A stretch of 64,000 nt of DNA from Carnegiea gigantea (Eukaryota > Streptophyta > Magnoliopsida > Caryophyllales > Cactaceae): positions 184,501 through 248,500 of the forward strand of contig JAKOGI010000349.1 in NCBI GenBank assembly GCA_029747015.1. The letters run 5' to 3'. Position 1 is the first letter of the stretch; each line of letters opens with the position of its first letter. Shown here in pieces: positions 46,798 to 59,268 of this stretch. The notes beneath the pieces are model-generated. The model was not told the DNA's origin. It saw only the letters and a program-made list of their open reading frames with translations, and searched no databases. Made by a program: the position numbers and the translations under genes.

Positions 46798-47345
46798 TGT
46801 TGGAGTATAAATTTATTCCTGGACCTTCAACCATTAGCTTAAATTTTCGATTGAGATGGTTTTTGGAAACGGTATCAGAGCATTTTTGATTGAGAGGTCT
46901 CAAGTTCGAATTTCAACAGCCACTATATTGATTTATTGTGCAAGGTAAGGAGAGCTTTACAGCAGCCGCGCTTCAAGCCCAAAGGGCATTTGCGTGAGGG
47001 GACATGTTTGAGTATAAAACTATTCCTGGGTCTTCAACTATCAATTTAAACTTTTGGTTGAGATAGTTCTTGAATATAGTATCAGAGTCTTTTTGACAGA
47101 GAGGTATCGAGTTTGAATCTCAGCAATCCCATATTGATTTATTACGCAAGGTATGGGAGCCTTTCTAGTAGTCACGCTTCATGCTCAAAGTGCATTCGTA
47201 TGAAGGGGTGTGGTAGAGTATAAATCTATTTCTAGGCCTTCAACTATTAATGTAAACATTTCGTTTAGTTGGTTTTTGAAGAGATACTATTCCTGGGTCT
47301 TCAATCATCAGTTTAAACTTTTGGTTGATTTGGTTCTTGAGCAGA
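46798..47345 (+). mobile_element. TRIM-like element array with four LTR-like copies
   Basis: Copies begin near 46798, 47007, 47210 and 47288, with the pattern GAGTATAAA...TATTCCTGG, CTTCAACYAT, TTAAACTTTTGGTTGAG. The first is followed by GGTATCAGAGC (46872-46882), the Met-tRNA PBS; the second has a mutated TAGTATCAGAG. Short internal parts contain GTTCGAATTTC-like words. Each ends in a purine tract (GTGAGGGGACA, GAAGGGGTG) before the next LTR. The LTR-internal-LTR-internal-LTR order suggests unequal recombination between LTRs. Confidence 0.7.
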
Positions 47346-47573
47346 TACTGATGGGCCATGTACTACCCACTTACAACAAGTTTAGGGTATGGTGGAAAAT
47401 TCAAAAAAAGAAATAGAAGTTATAACTTTTTGTAGAAATATAGTCTGTAATTAGAACCACTTAGAACAAATTTATGTTTTGGTGGAAAGTTCAAAAAGGG
47501 GGGATTTTTTGTTTAAATTTTCATACCCTTATATGTTTGTTTGGTTTATGTACACTTTCATTGACTTCTAAGA
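47346..47573. other. Spacer, nothing recognised
   Basis: A short stretch with a local near-repeat around TTTAGGGTATGGTGGAAAATTCAAAAA-like words at about 47381-47410 and 47470-47495. No gene. Confidence 0.35.
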
Positions 47574-47890
47574 AGGGGTGGGCAATAGGTTGGGTCGTGC
47601 CGAGTTTGGGCCAAGCTGTTAGAAATAGGGGCGGGCCAGGCCAGCACAGTTAGTTATTGGCTGGTCGAGTCATGGGCTAAGTGACCCATCACCAGCTCAT
47701 GACCCTTTTGCCCAATTCCATTACTTAGAAAAAGAAAATGCCCAATTCATCTTGGGCCATATTATTAAAATTAACCTAGATTTCTATTATACTCTATAGA
47801 CCAAAATGCAAGCTTTTTTTTAGGCACACCAACCCCATCCAACATTTTGGGCTAGTCCTATCGAATGATCCAAACATGACATCCTTGATG
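47574..47890. mobile_element. Possible hAT-like MITE
   Basis: The left end AAGGGGTGGGCAATAGG, followed by GGGC/GGCC-rich words, resembles the common plant hAT terminus. The right end near ACATCCTTGATG is only a partial inverted match. No clear 8-bp target duplication was found. Confidence 0.35.
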
Positions 47891-48568
47891 TTCATATTTT
47901 CTAAAACATGATAAGACTGACAAAACTACTAATCCAACATAATAAATGACTCATATGTGGAGTTGATCCAACACATGAAAATAAGCCACCAAGCTAACCC
48001 AAATTACACCAAGTCCAAACTAAAAATGATAATTTCTAAAACCAATTTCACCAAGTGACAGAGTCCAAATTTGATCACCAAGCCATGAAATGGAAAGTCC
48101 TACACTTGAATTTTATATGGAACGATTTGCATCATATAAAGGTTGATTATAAATATAATCTATTGTAGTAATCAAAAGACTTAATTACCCACAAGAAGAG
48201 ACATGTATCATCTTCCTCATCCTCATAGGCTCCCTCCTTGTCTGAATTAGAATCATAAGCATCATACTTTGCGCGTCGCCAGTCTTGCAAATACATTAAT
48301 GCTTGTACAATGACTTCTTAGTGATCAAGTTCAACATCAATACGTAACTTGCACATAAGTTTCTTTCTGAAGGTGACTTCTTAGTGATTGAGTTCTACAT
48401 CAACATTGTAATAGGACACAAGTTTTTGATTAGATAAAGACGCAAACAATATACGTACGTAGACCATTGATTGTAAGCTTGTAGCCTGAGTTTAGTCCTT
48501 CTACCATCCACAGAATCCGAATACATAAAACCATTTTTCGAGAGTCATTGAATGATCTAACCCACATC
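47891..48568 (+). other. Spacer; right part is the duplicated upstream region of the kinase
   Basis: About 48350-48568 is similar to 43930-44158, including GTGACTTCTT, GTTCTACA and GAATGATCTA words. The tandem duplication therefore carried upstream sequence. Confidence 0.6.
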
Positions 48569-49569
48569 ATGGCAGGTGGCATAATTAAAATGAAAAATAG
48601 TAGATTTTTGGATGCATGATAAATTTTTCTTTATTAGTTTTATGTTGGAAAGCATCTTATTTTGAATGGATTCATGCCCCCCCCCCAAAAAAAAAACGTA
48701 ATCGGCGTGGTCTCCATTTGTTTATGCTTAATCTAATAAACCCTACATGCCCTCCAACAGTCCAACTACCTTAATATAGTGCATGTCGCTAGTCTATTGT
48801 AGTCACATGAGTAACATAGACTTTGTTAATTCCATTCTTTCATCGATGTAGTTTGAACAACAACACAGGTAACCCTATGAGTAAGAGGGAGATGATCTTC
48901 AAAGGAAGCAATGAAAATTATATAAGGAATGGAAGGGAGTTCCTAGAGGAAAGGTCTTATTGTTTCATGGTGAAACCAACCCAGTACGCTGCTTGTCTGT
49001 TGAAAATCTCAATACTGAGTTTATGGATTTGAATCATTGGTCTGTTGAGGATTTGCATGGTACATGGTACACATGTCTTTTTGGGTTGGGGGGGGGGGAC
49101 TTGTTTTTGTTAAATTGTTTCATAAAAAAATTCCTATATATCAACTACTAGGCAAATTTTGTAGCAATATTGTGGTTGTCACTCATATGGGTATTCATAA
49201 GAATGTCCACAAACTCTCAACATGTTGTATACATACAAAACTTTCGATTCCTGTTTTTAGGTTTGTTGAAGATGGTAGTCTTGAAGATAGAATACTAAGT
49301 CATAAAGAATCAAAATAAATCCTTGTAAGAATGGAAAGAAAGGCTAAGGATTAGGTGGGAAATATCTTATGTTGTCGTCCATCTGCACACTGCTTTTCCC
49401 GAGCCCATCATCCATATTCCACAGGGACTAGAACCTTGGCCGTGATTCTTGGATCTGGACAATGTTGCCAAACCCTTGTTTTAGTTTCTCTATTCCTATT
49501 CTCGAAGGTGAAACCAGGTGCAAGATGGATATTGTTAAAAAGAGATGATTATAGCATTGGTGTTCGTAT
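48569..49569 (+). pseudogene. Tandem ZRK-like kinase copy, decayed
   Basis: Exon-1 equivalent at 48569: ATGGCAGGTGGC, with TGA at codon 17 and the splice donor lost. The exon-2 equivalent starts near 48853: EMIFKGSNENYIRNGREFLE. A frame change follows, then FHGETNPVRCLSVENLNTEF, a G11 tract (49088-49098) with another frame change, and THMGIHKNVHKLSTCC, FVEDGSLEDRILS and a stop. Later sequence (HTAFPEPIIHIP-like, DDYSIGVRIV) still matches the kinase out of frame. The 3' end is cut at 49570 by a Copia LTR. About 4.41 kb separates the two start codons. Confidence 0.88.
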
Positions 49570-51690
49570 TGTTGAGATGGGCCAATGACTTTGGTGAGTT
49601 GATTATGAGTATTTTGTCTTGTACTAAGTATGGGTTTGATATAAAAAGAGGCTCTCACACTCTGTGATCCTCATATTAATTCCCAAAATATCTCTTTCTC
49701 TTTTTGCTAGCTTCAATTGCTCCAGGTTGAGTTCATTCAAGTTTTCTCGCACTTATCATGGTATTGGAGCTAATGATGTTTGAATCTCAAATATAATTTT
49801 TCTGTCTACTTTGACAAGTTTATTCGAATTAATGAACTCATCAAACTTTAATAATGGTTTCATTGAATTTTTTTCAGTTTTGATCAATTGATTTGAGTCA
49901 TCAATTGACCTAGCCTAAGCTACAGATTCAAACGTTGCATTAGGCTTCATATTCCCTCAATTTCTCTTCACAAAACTTATCAGAGTCATGTCAGCTGAGC
50001 GAAATATGATCAATTATGAAAAATTTGAAATCCCTTATTCATTTATCCATCGAATGACCATCTTCACTCGGTCAAGGAGAGAAGTTCATTGGATTAGGAA
50101 ACTGCAGATCTTGGAGATGAGCCATGGAAATTGCCCTATTCACAAAGAGGAAGCTAGGTTTTGTTCAAAGTACAATTCCTAAACGTATGGATGATCCTGT
50201 CATGATGGAGTAATAGGCAGCCTACAATAATCTTGTGATGCCATGGGTCTTGTATTCTATAAGTGAATTTATAAGCAAATCACTATTGTACAATCAATTG
50301 TCTAGTCATATCTGGAAGAATTTGGAAAGTTAATTCAATTTAGCTAATGGTTCACGGAAATGTAGGTTGAGCAAAGATGTTTATTCCTTGGAACAATGTA
50401 AAATGCTTGTAAGTGAATATTGTAGATTGGAGGCATTTGGGAGGAATTAGATTCTATAAGTGAGTTCCCTATGATCACTGTTGTGACTAATGAGATTACA
50501 ACATTGTTTACTACTCTTGGTAAGCAACACTAAGGCTGCAAACTATTTCAGTTTTTAAATGGTTTGGATGATGAATTTGGTCCACAAAGGAGTCAAATTC
50601 TCATGATGACACCACTGCCTTCAGCGGAAGCTACTTGTGCTCTGAAAAAGAGGCCTTAAATGAGATGCAACTTGAGCTTGAATCCTCTCCCTTGTTGAGT
50701 AAAGGAGTAGAGGAAGTGAGGAGGTGTACTAGTTATGGGAACTGAGGATACTAGTTATGGAGCTGGTCGAGGTCAAGGAAAGAGCGACGTTTCCTTGTAA
50801 GTATAGAGAATATGATCCTAATGTCATTGTACAAGTTCAAACTAATCTATCCATATTTGATTCAAGCCCTACTTATACACTCACAGAACAGGAAGTGGAG
50901 TAGTTATTGAAACTTCTTCCTTCCACAAGCAAGGCTTTTCTAAGAAATGCAAGAAGACTTATGACATGGATGAAGAGATAGAGTGTAACTTCGGAGGTAC
51001 GGTTTATTCTTGTGCTGTTGCTAAGTCCAATATACAGATTCTTAGCACTGGGGTTATAGCCCACATGACACCAATAGCTAGTTCCTTATTAAAGTCTAAA
51101 ACACGAACTTAGACTGTCAAACCTCACATCAAGTTGCCCAATGGTATTGTGGCAGGAATTGAATCATTGGTGATATTACAATGTCAAATGCATTTTACTT
51201 TGCTGATGTTCTTGTTGTGCTTGGGTTTCATTTCTATTTGTTGTCAGTAGCCAAACTTTTGTAACCTTGTTTCATCGTAATTCTATTTAATTCAGGACCG
51301 TGCCACAAAGAAATGAGACTTTGTAACCAAAGTGGAAGACTGCATTCTTTGAACAGTTATGATCAATGTAGTAATGGTGTTGCAACTTGTATTTTTCATG
51401 AGAATAATATGCCTCATCTTCGGAACATTAAACTGGGTCATGCGCCCTTTGCTAAATTGGAAAAAAATGTTGTGTATTACACAAGACACTGTAAAATCCA
51501 AATTTGATGTTTGCATTACATGCCCTATAGAAAAGTCTTCCAAGCTTCCTTATCAATTAGGTGCTCATCAAAGTGTTAAACCTTTGGACATGATTCATAT
51601 GGACATATGGTGTAATTGGCCAAACCCAAATCATAGTAATTACTTTGGTTATTCTCCATTTAAATTAATTAATTTGAGTGCCGCATTATA
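49570..51690 (+). mobile_element. Copia fragment: 5' LTR, gag and start of pol
   Basis: The LTR is 49570-49758, TGTTGAGATGG...CTTATCA. The PBS is TGGTATTGGAGC (49759-49770), a two-base variant of the Met-tRNA site. It interrupts the kinase pseudogene. Pol breaks off near 51690 without RT or a 3' LTR, so the element is truncated. Confidence 0.75.
49771..51690 (+). pseudogene. Copia gag, protease and gag-pre-integrase remnant
   Basis: The gag segment at about 50460-50660 reads [20 protein letters not shown] followed by [11 protein letters not shown], a UBN2_3 pattern. The protease-region remnant at about 51040-51250 reads STGVIAHMTP, with the DSG lost, then IKLPNGIVAG. At about 51410-51640 come KLGHAPFAKL, VCITCPIEKSSKLP and PLDMIHMDIW, the zinc-finger part and first integrase Asp of a Copia pol. 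Stops and frame changes are frequent. Confidence 0.75.
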
Positions 51691-52754
51691 ATTCATCATT
51701 CAATATAACTATGCAATTGCAGGTTGAGATAATAAAGCGGTCTCGAAATAAAATTTAATTGCACTCCATATTAAATCATTTAGAACTTATAAATAAATAC
51801 ATAAATAAATAGATGTTGGCTGATTTTTGGGTGAGAAGGGTGAAATGTTGTCCTCTGAGATGATGAGAGATTTGCCTAAGATTGTCTTAATTGAGAAGGA
51901 GGTTTTGATTTGATTAACTAAACTAAGTTAACCTAAAATGCAAATGCAATCTAACTTCACTAGAAATAAAGGTTTAAAGCATAATAACAAGGGAAACTAA
52001 ACTAACCTAGCTAACAACTGACTAAGCACAATCAAATAATACATAGCACATAAAAAAAGGTGATCGAGACTCGACATGGCCCATGGCTCGACATGGCCAC
52101 CAACACAATCCCAACAACCCTCAAATTGATCACCTGCAAAAAAAAAAGCCTAAATCACTACTAATCATAATAAATAGCAATAAAAATTTAGAGAGAGAAA
52201 GTTACCCACAAAAATTCCTTCATTGATGATGAAATTTCTTTGATCAAAGAGCTTCTTATCCACATTCAAGCACCAAAAAACCATAATCAAGTCCCAATTT
52301 GAACTTCTACTATTGATTCTTCAAGCTTCAAAATAACCAACCCAATATTGTGTTATTCATGATGAAGATGGAAAAAGAGGACTGAAAAGAAAAGATGATT
52401 GAGTTTTGAGAGGTAGATTAAGGGCTCAAATCCTTTAGGAATGATTATAAAATTCCCCCCAGCCCCCAATACATCAAAACCTATACTTGGGGATGGTTTT
52501 TGTTTGATTAAAAGTAAACTACTTGGAGAGATTGAGGGGAGAGAAAGTTAGATTTTGCACTAATGAAGAAGAGCAATAAGAAAATTGCAAGAACTCAATC
52601 AAAGACTCAAATTTTCTAAGTTTCATTAATGGAGAGTCACAAAGACTAAGCTAGAGACAGAAAAATATAGCTAAAAATTTAGATAAACCCTAGAAAATGT
52701 CTAACCCCATTTTTATTGCCTAAACATCAATTTAAAAAAAAAAACCCGACAGAA
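51691..52754. other. AT-rich intergenic, nothing recognised
   Basis: No coding or repeat structure beyond a doubled CTCGACATGGCC word near 52072-52096. Confidence 0.4.
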
Positions 52755-53160
52755 TAGAGATGGCACAGTCCCTATATTGTAAAACCATGGCATGAGGGGA
52801 TTCAAAAGGAGAAGATAGAACAAGTCCCTGTATAGGTCCAATTCACTGAACTGGACTTAAAATACTAGAGTCTTACAGCCCTAAGCAAGCTTGCAAGCAT
52901 ACTGGGTATACCAATTATGGCTGATAAGAATACTGTGGAGAAGAATATGGTGCATTATGCTAGAGTATTAATTGAGATGCCTATTATGGAGAAGCTATCC
53001 AAGCGCATCCACTTTGAGGATGAGAGAGGTATCATTTAATAGCAGGAGAGCTTGTTTAAATGGCACCCTATACAATGCACCAAATGTAAGAATTATGGTC
53101 ATGAGACTGACAGATGCAAAAAACATGATAGAACACTGATATGGAGACCAAAACAGACTC
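52755..53160 (+). pseudogene. LINE ORF1, C-terminal half
   Basis: Nucleic-acid-binding ORF1. It reads VKPWHEGIQKEKIEQVPV, a stop, VQFTELDLKY, a stop, then SLTALSKLASILG, IPIMADKNTVEKNMVHYARV, and a CCHC knuckle CTKCKNYGHETDRCK at about 53079-53123. Two TAGs stand where Trp is expected in this family, and further stops are present. Confidence 0.75.
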
Positions 53161-53370
53161 AGTAGGAACAAGAACCGAAGGATCAACCCCAAACCACTCA
53201 CTGGATATAGGTGCGCACAGAGCCAACACCCTAGTTAGCCATGATAATACCACCATTGTAACTCCAACCAACAATAGTTTCAACGTGCTTCAAAAGCAAG
53301 GATGCAGCAGAGACCTAATCCCACAAAAGCATGAGCCGACCAGAGAGGGAGGAGGGGGCCCTACGTCCTC

Positions 53371-56300
53371 ATGGATAATATATGCAGCTGGAATATTAGG
53401 AGTCTAAATGGCCCCAGTAAGCATAAGGATGTGATTGCCTTCTGCAAGAAAAATAAAATAGGTTTGTTGGGACTTGTGGAGACTAAGGTAAGAGAATGTA
53501 ACTTCTAGTTAGTTGCACAAAGGTTCCCTGGAAGAATGCACCATGCCCAGTATAATGAGTATGGGAAAGCTAGACTATGGTTGATGTGGAATCTAGCAGA
53601 CTTTATAGTACATATCAAGGAATCAAATCAGCAGGCCATACATTGCAGAGTCAACCATAATTTCTCATGCAAAACATTTTGGTCTACTCTTGTCCATGGA
53701 GAGAATGAGGAGGTGAAGAGACAACATTTATGGGAGTTCCTTAGATTGATGGGGGTAAACGTACTCACACCTCGGATTATAATGGAAGACTTCAACCACC
53801 TACTCAATATTGAAGACAGAATTGGAGGGCAACTAGTCACATTAAATGATGTGGAAAATTTTCAGAGATGTACAGTTGTCATAGAAGTACAGGACCTTGT
53901 ATGGAAGGGTTGCAGATACACATGGACAAACAAGTAAGAACATAGATCCAGAATCTTCTCAAGGATTGATAGAGTGCTGGTTAATAAGTATTGGATTGAC
54001 AATTATCCAAACTCTGAAGCTCACTTCTTGGCTGAGGACACATCAGATCATTATCCGGGGTTAGTCACATTCTATAAACTACAGCACCTGGGTCCTAAAC
54101 CCTTTAAATACTTTGACATGTGAAGCACAGATCCAGACTTCTTGAAGGTGATTGCAGTAACATGGAAACAGAGAACTCAAGGAAGTAGAATGCATCAAAT
54201 TACACTGAAACTTCAAAAGCTAAGCAACCACTTAAGAAACTAAACAGAGAGCACTTTAGTGAGATACAAATCAAGTTTAATACAGCCAAGGAGAACCTTA
54301 GCACTTTCAGATTGTAATTGCAAAGCAATCCTTTTCAATACAGCTTATATGCAGAGGAATAAAGACTGATGGTTGACTACCAATTCTGGCATGATAGATT
54401 AGAAAGTTTCTTAATATAGAAAACCAAAGAAGAATGACTCAACTTGGGGGTCACCAAATGACAAATACTTCTATGCTAAGTTGAAACAACACCATCACCA
54501 CAGCAGAATATCCTCTATCCAGGAGGAAGATGGCAGTTGGACATGGGATTATGACAAAGTCATAAAGCATTTCACACATTACTATGAAGATTATCTGGGA
54601 TCCCTAGCTGTTACTAATAGAAGCATAGAAGATGAGATCATTGCAATGGGACCTTACCTGACTAGTTCTCAACAAATTCCACTTCTAAGACCATTCACCA
54701 AGGAAGAAATTAAAGCTGCCATTTTTTCAATTCCCAATCATAAAAGTCCAGGCCCAGATGGTTATTCGAGTAGTTTCTTCAAGAGTTGCTGGGAAATAAT
54801 TGGGGAAGATATACGCAAAGCAATTTTAAATTTTTTTGATCATGGGACATTACCTAAGAATGGAATAGCACTAACATTGCACTTATCCCTAAAGTGTCAA
54901 ATCCATGAAATGCTACAGAATATAGGCCCATAGCATGCTGTAATACCTTGTGTAAAGGTATCTCAAAGCTGTTATGCACAAGACTAAAAGTAGTGTTGCC
55001 AGAGGTAGTCCATCTAAACCAATCAGTCTTCATTGAGGGCAGACTAATAGGGCATAACATCATGATATGCCAGGACTTGATAAGGTTGTATCAAAGGAAA
55101 ATAGTCTCTCCTAGATGCTTGTTCATAGACTTAAGCTTATGATTCAGTCTCATGGGACTTCATCAACTAATTATTGAGTAAACTACAGTTCCCTTCCCCC
55201 TCCCAATTTAGACAATGGATCCTAGTCCTCATAACTACCTGCAATTTCAACCTAGGTATTAATGGCCACACATATGGCAACTTTCATGGAAGGAAGGGCT
55301 TAACACAAGGGGATCCTATATCACCATTGATATTTGTGCTTGTAATGGAGTACCTAACTAGAATCCTTCTATTCAAGGCCAAGCAACACCCTTTCAGGTA
55401 TCATCCTCTCTGCAAAGGCATGAAGTCGATCAATCTATGTTTTGCTAATGATCTAATGATATTTAGCAAGGGGCACATACATACTATCCAGCTTATCATG
55501 GAAGCAATTCAGCAATTCTCCAATACTATAGGCTATCTGCCAACACACAAAAATCCTTTGTTTATATGGCTGGTATCAATGCAACTAAACAACAGCAGAT
55601 CCTCCAACTTACAGGGTTTGCTCTGGGAACCTTCCCTATGAAATACCTTGGCATACCACTCTCACCGAGGAAATGGAGTACTGTAAAATGTCATGCATTG
55701 GTGGAAAAAAACACCAAAAGGATCAACACATGGACAACAAGAGACCTATCCTATGCTGGAAGAGTGCAATTGACAAATTCAGTCCTGTTTTCACTACATA
55801 CATGTTGGTCTTCCTTGTTTATATTACCTAAGAAAATCACCAAGCAAATAGAGGCAATTTGTAGGAATTTCCTATGGAGTCAGAGTACAAACTAGCAAAA
55901 AACTCCTCAAGTTGCCTAGGACACTATATGCAAGCCAAAAGCATAAGGCGACTTAGGTATAAAGAACTGTCATCTGTGGAATATAGCAGCAATTGGAAAG
56001 CATGTGTGGTTTCTGCCAGAGGGGAAACAAAGCTTATGGGTAAAATGGATCCATGAAATCTACTTAGAAGGAACACAGTTTTGGCAAATGCAGAGTTCCC
56101 CTAACTCCTCATGGTACTGGAGAAAGATACTACAAGTTTGGGATAAGATGGCTGAGGGATATAGCCAAGGCCAACAGCAAGGGACTAAAAGTAAATGATA
56201 CTCTATAGCTAGTGGATACAAGTGGTTGATAGGGCCTAAACAAAAGTTTTCTACGGCTAAGATTGTTTGGAGTAGGTATAACATACCTAGACACTCTATA

Positions 56301-56490
56301 TGTTTGTGGAAACTGTGTTTAAGAAAGCTCCCAACCTGTGACTATATAATGAAGTGGAAGCAACAACTTCAAAAACCAATGTGTCTGCTGTGCTATGAAC
56401 AGCTTGAAACCCAACAAACCTCTTTTACTAATGTCAGTACAGTCAGAGTGTGCTGCAAAATGTTCTCAATACCATGCAGCTACTAGACAA
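53371..56490 (+). pseudogene. LINE ORF2: endonuclease and reverse transcriptase, broken
   Basis: The ATG at 53371 starts CSWNIRSLNGPSKH. Endonuclease motifs follow: GLLGLVETKV, RIIMEDFNHLL, SRIDRVLVNKYW and TSDHYPGLV. RT starts near 54690 with FTKEEIKAAIFSIPNHKSPG, then [43 protein letters not shown] and the active site as FANDLMIF, where family members normally have FADD. KYLGIPLSPRKW and a late zf-RVT-like WKLCLRKLPTCDYIMKW complete it. A one-base change near 55135, just before YDSVSWDF, and several stops break the frame. RT is inactive by both frame and active site. Confidence 0.85.
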
Positions 56491-56822
56491 CATGCCAGAC
56501 TGATGTGGAAGAAGGCCAAAAACGCAACCAGACAGAAAATGTTGAACCTCTGCATAGCAGGAGTTACTGCCTGTGGCAGGAGAGAAATGCCCTTCGATTT
56601 CAACACCAAGAAAGGAAAATCAACCAAGTCACAACAAGCTGCTTGCAAACAATAGGGAGTCGTATACAGTACATTGGCAAAGTTGTTAGAAAGGAAAAAA
56701 ACAAAACTCGAACTAGCCCCTTATGTAAAGAAGGCTGAGACAGCCTTAATTTCATATAACACTGTACAGCTAAAGGTTTTGAATGCAATGCAATACACAT
56801 TCTTTTCTACCAAAAAAAAAAA

Positions 56823-57900
56823 GTCATGCCAGAAGGCGTAGGGGGCCCGTGCCATATTTCTACCTGCGTCTCCTTTAGTTAAACATCTTTATGGCATGGT
56901 CTGGACAGCTTGGCACTCCTTGGGTAGCTTCCTTGGCACTCCGAATCAGCTAGGCTTCAAAGTAGGTTGGATCTTGTTCACATTGGGCACTTTTTCCTCT
57001 TCTATTCCTACAAAACACAAAATACTAATAAAGAGCTATACTAATGGTTATTTGTGAGCTAAAATCAAGCATGATGGAAGTCAAAACTATATAAGTTGAG
57101 AACCGAACAATAGATAAATAAAATAAATTAGCCTATGTACGAAAGTGGGTAAAATTCATAATCCTCATGGAATATTTATATATATACATAGTTTGCTCAC
57201 CCATGTTATGTAAATAAAATCATAATGCAAATAAATCAAATATTAATGAATACAAAAGTATATGTTCATCATAATGGGTAAAGCTATAACTTATTTCAAA
57301 TATTGAAATATTACTAATACCTAAAATATCAGGCCCAAGCTATTGCTCAAATATTTGTTTATTAAAAGAAAACGTACATGAGTGTTGTTTTCCCAAAAAG
57401 GGGGGGAAGAAATAATAAATAATAAATATATACACTTAAGATATGATTAAAATTAAAATAAATATGTACACTCTAATCACACACACACATATGTATATGA
57501 GTACGAATGTTGGGGTCATATCATGTGTCTCTTAAGAATTTATTAAGATTTTATTTTAAAATAAAAATAAAAATAATATGTGAATCAAAGTCATCATAAT
57601 GAAGAATGTCTTTTCAATTACTTCTAGAAGAAAAAAAGGAAATAAATTACTAATATCTTAATGGTATTATTTCGAAAAATTGAATTAATAAGATTAATTA
57701 TGATATTTCTAAAAATATTTTAACCCAAATTTAAAAATAACATGTGTATAGCATAAGTTTAGAGGGCAGTCTAATCTAAAACTAAATCTAAAAGTGAATA
57801 TAATTGTCAATAGGATGGTGGATTCTAGAATGGATTGCCCTAAATATCCAAAAACTTGAGTAAGAAACGCTGGAACTTGAAGGAAAACAAATAGCCACAA
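56823..57900. other. AT-rich intergenic, nothing recognised
   Basis: AT-rich low-complexity sequence; a short A5G8 block at about 57396-57408. No gene. Confidence 0.4.
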
Positions 57901-58341
57901 CAACTACAAGAAATCTTGCATCTATCCACGCTTAAAATTGCATTCTTCCACACTTATATCTGCGGCAGGGCCTATTCGCCACGCTTAAGGTAAGTGTGAA
58001 TAGGGTATCAATGGGGAAAAATTCGCCACACTTAATAAGCGTGGCAGACATGCATTATCCACGCTTATATCTGTAAAAGACTACCTCGTTTACCACGCTT
58101 ATAAGTGTAGGTAGATTCCCCTCGCTTGTATCCATGGTCATAGACCTCTTTGAGGAAAAAATCAATCTAACCACTTCATCGCTTATAAGTGTAGCGTTAT
58201 GCATTCAAACTGACTTTCAAATGATTTACACAAATACTAATTTTGACGATAAAATTTTTATATAAAATAAATAACAGGTCATTGTAATTAAAAAATGCAA
58301 ATAATTTATATTCAACAATGCATTGTGATCATTTATATATA

Positions 58342-58382
58342 TAGAGAGAGAGAGAGAGAGGGGGAGAGAAATAAAGAGAGAT
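58342..58382 (+). repeat. (GA)n microsatellite
   Basis: GA repeats interrupted by GGGG, inside CACTA-like element A. Confidence 0.85.
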
Positions 58383-59268
58383 AAAATACATATTTAATCA
58401 AAATTTAAATGATATAAAAATTAAACTTTATAACCATGAAGTAGTTGTCATCAATTAACTTGAAAAATAATTAGTATTTAACCACATAATGATAGAAAGT
58501 ACGAGCTTAGATCTATGCAAACAACTAATACTAAATTGGTTCTAACATGCCTATAAAGTCTCCCCCTTACATATGTAAAGCAATTGTCATCAATTAAATT
58601 TGTTTGCAATACACATGTATAAGAGCAAAGCTAAATAGAGCGAATGTGATGATGCAGAACTCCGTAATTCCAAGTGAACAGTTCATGAACCCAAACTTTA
58701 TATCCAATTTTGTGGCATGCTGTCCTTGTCCTTGGTTTCAACCTGAAACCACCAATCACATACATTAGAGTTAAGTACAACAAACAAGTGCTACTTTTGA
58801 GCTATTACGAGTTGAGAAATTACAATAACTTGGTGCGAGCACCGAAGACTTGAAGTCATTGCCTTAGTTGCCCTATCTCCCTTTCATAGTCGCGAAGCTT
58901 CCTCGATGATTTAAAATGTACAACCATGGATTTAAAATGTGGCCGATCTGTAATGAAACGACTACGTTAGAAAGGTTTCTGAGTTGGCTGAACCACGTTT
59001 TCGCTGCGATATGGAACACAATTTTTGCACTAGAGTGGTTTTTCCATATTGTGACTGCAACCGCAATTGCAACCGATACCGCATTTTGAGTCCCTGGTCA
59101 CCACCATCAAAATCATTAATTTACTAAAAAGCTACAGATGGGATACAGGGCTGGGTGTAGTCTTATTTATAAGTATAAGCACCTTAAAAAAGAAATATAA
59201 CAGTAAACAAGAGAAGGGTTGGTCAATAGAGTCCTCTGGCTAGGTCTATCTCCCAAAGAACAACCATT

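Larger units (their letters stand above)
52755..56822 (+). mobile_element. L1-type LINE, 5'-truncated, with A11 tail
   Basis: The ORF1 C-terminal part is followed by ORF2 (endonuclease, RT, zf-RVT region) and ends in an A11 tail at 56812-56822, all on the plus strand. It lacks the 5' UTR and most of ORF1, as usual for LINE copies. A target duplication was not identified. Confidence 0.88.

Noticed and set aside
46872..46925. tRNA gene suggested by GGTATCAGAGC and GTTCGAAT words
   Set aside because: No cloverleaf or anticodon stem; the first word is a retroelement PBS and the unit is repeated with LTR-like context.
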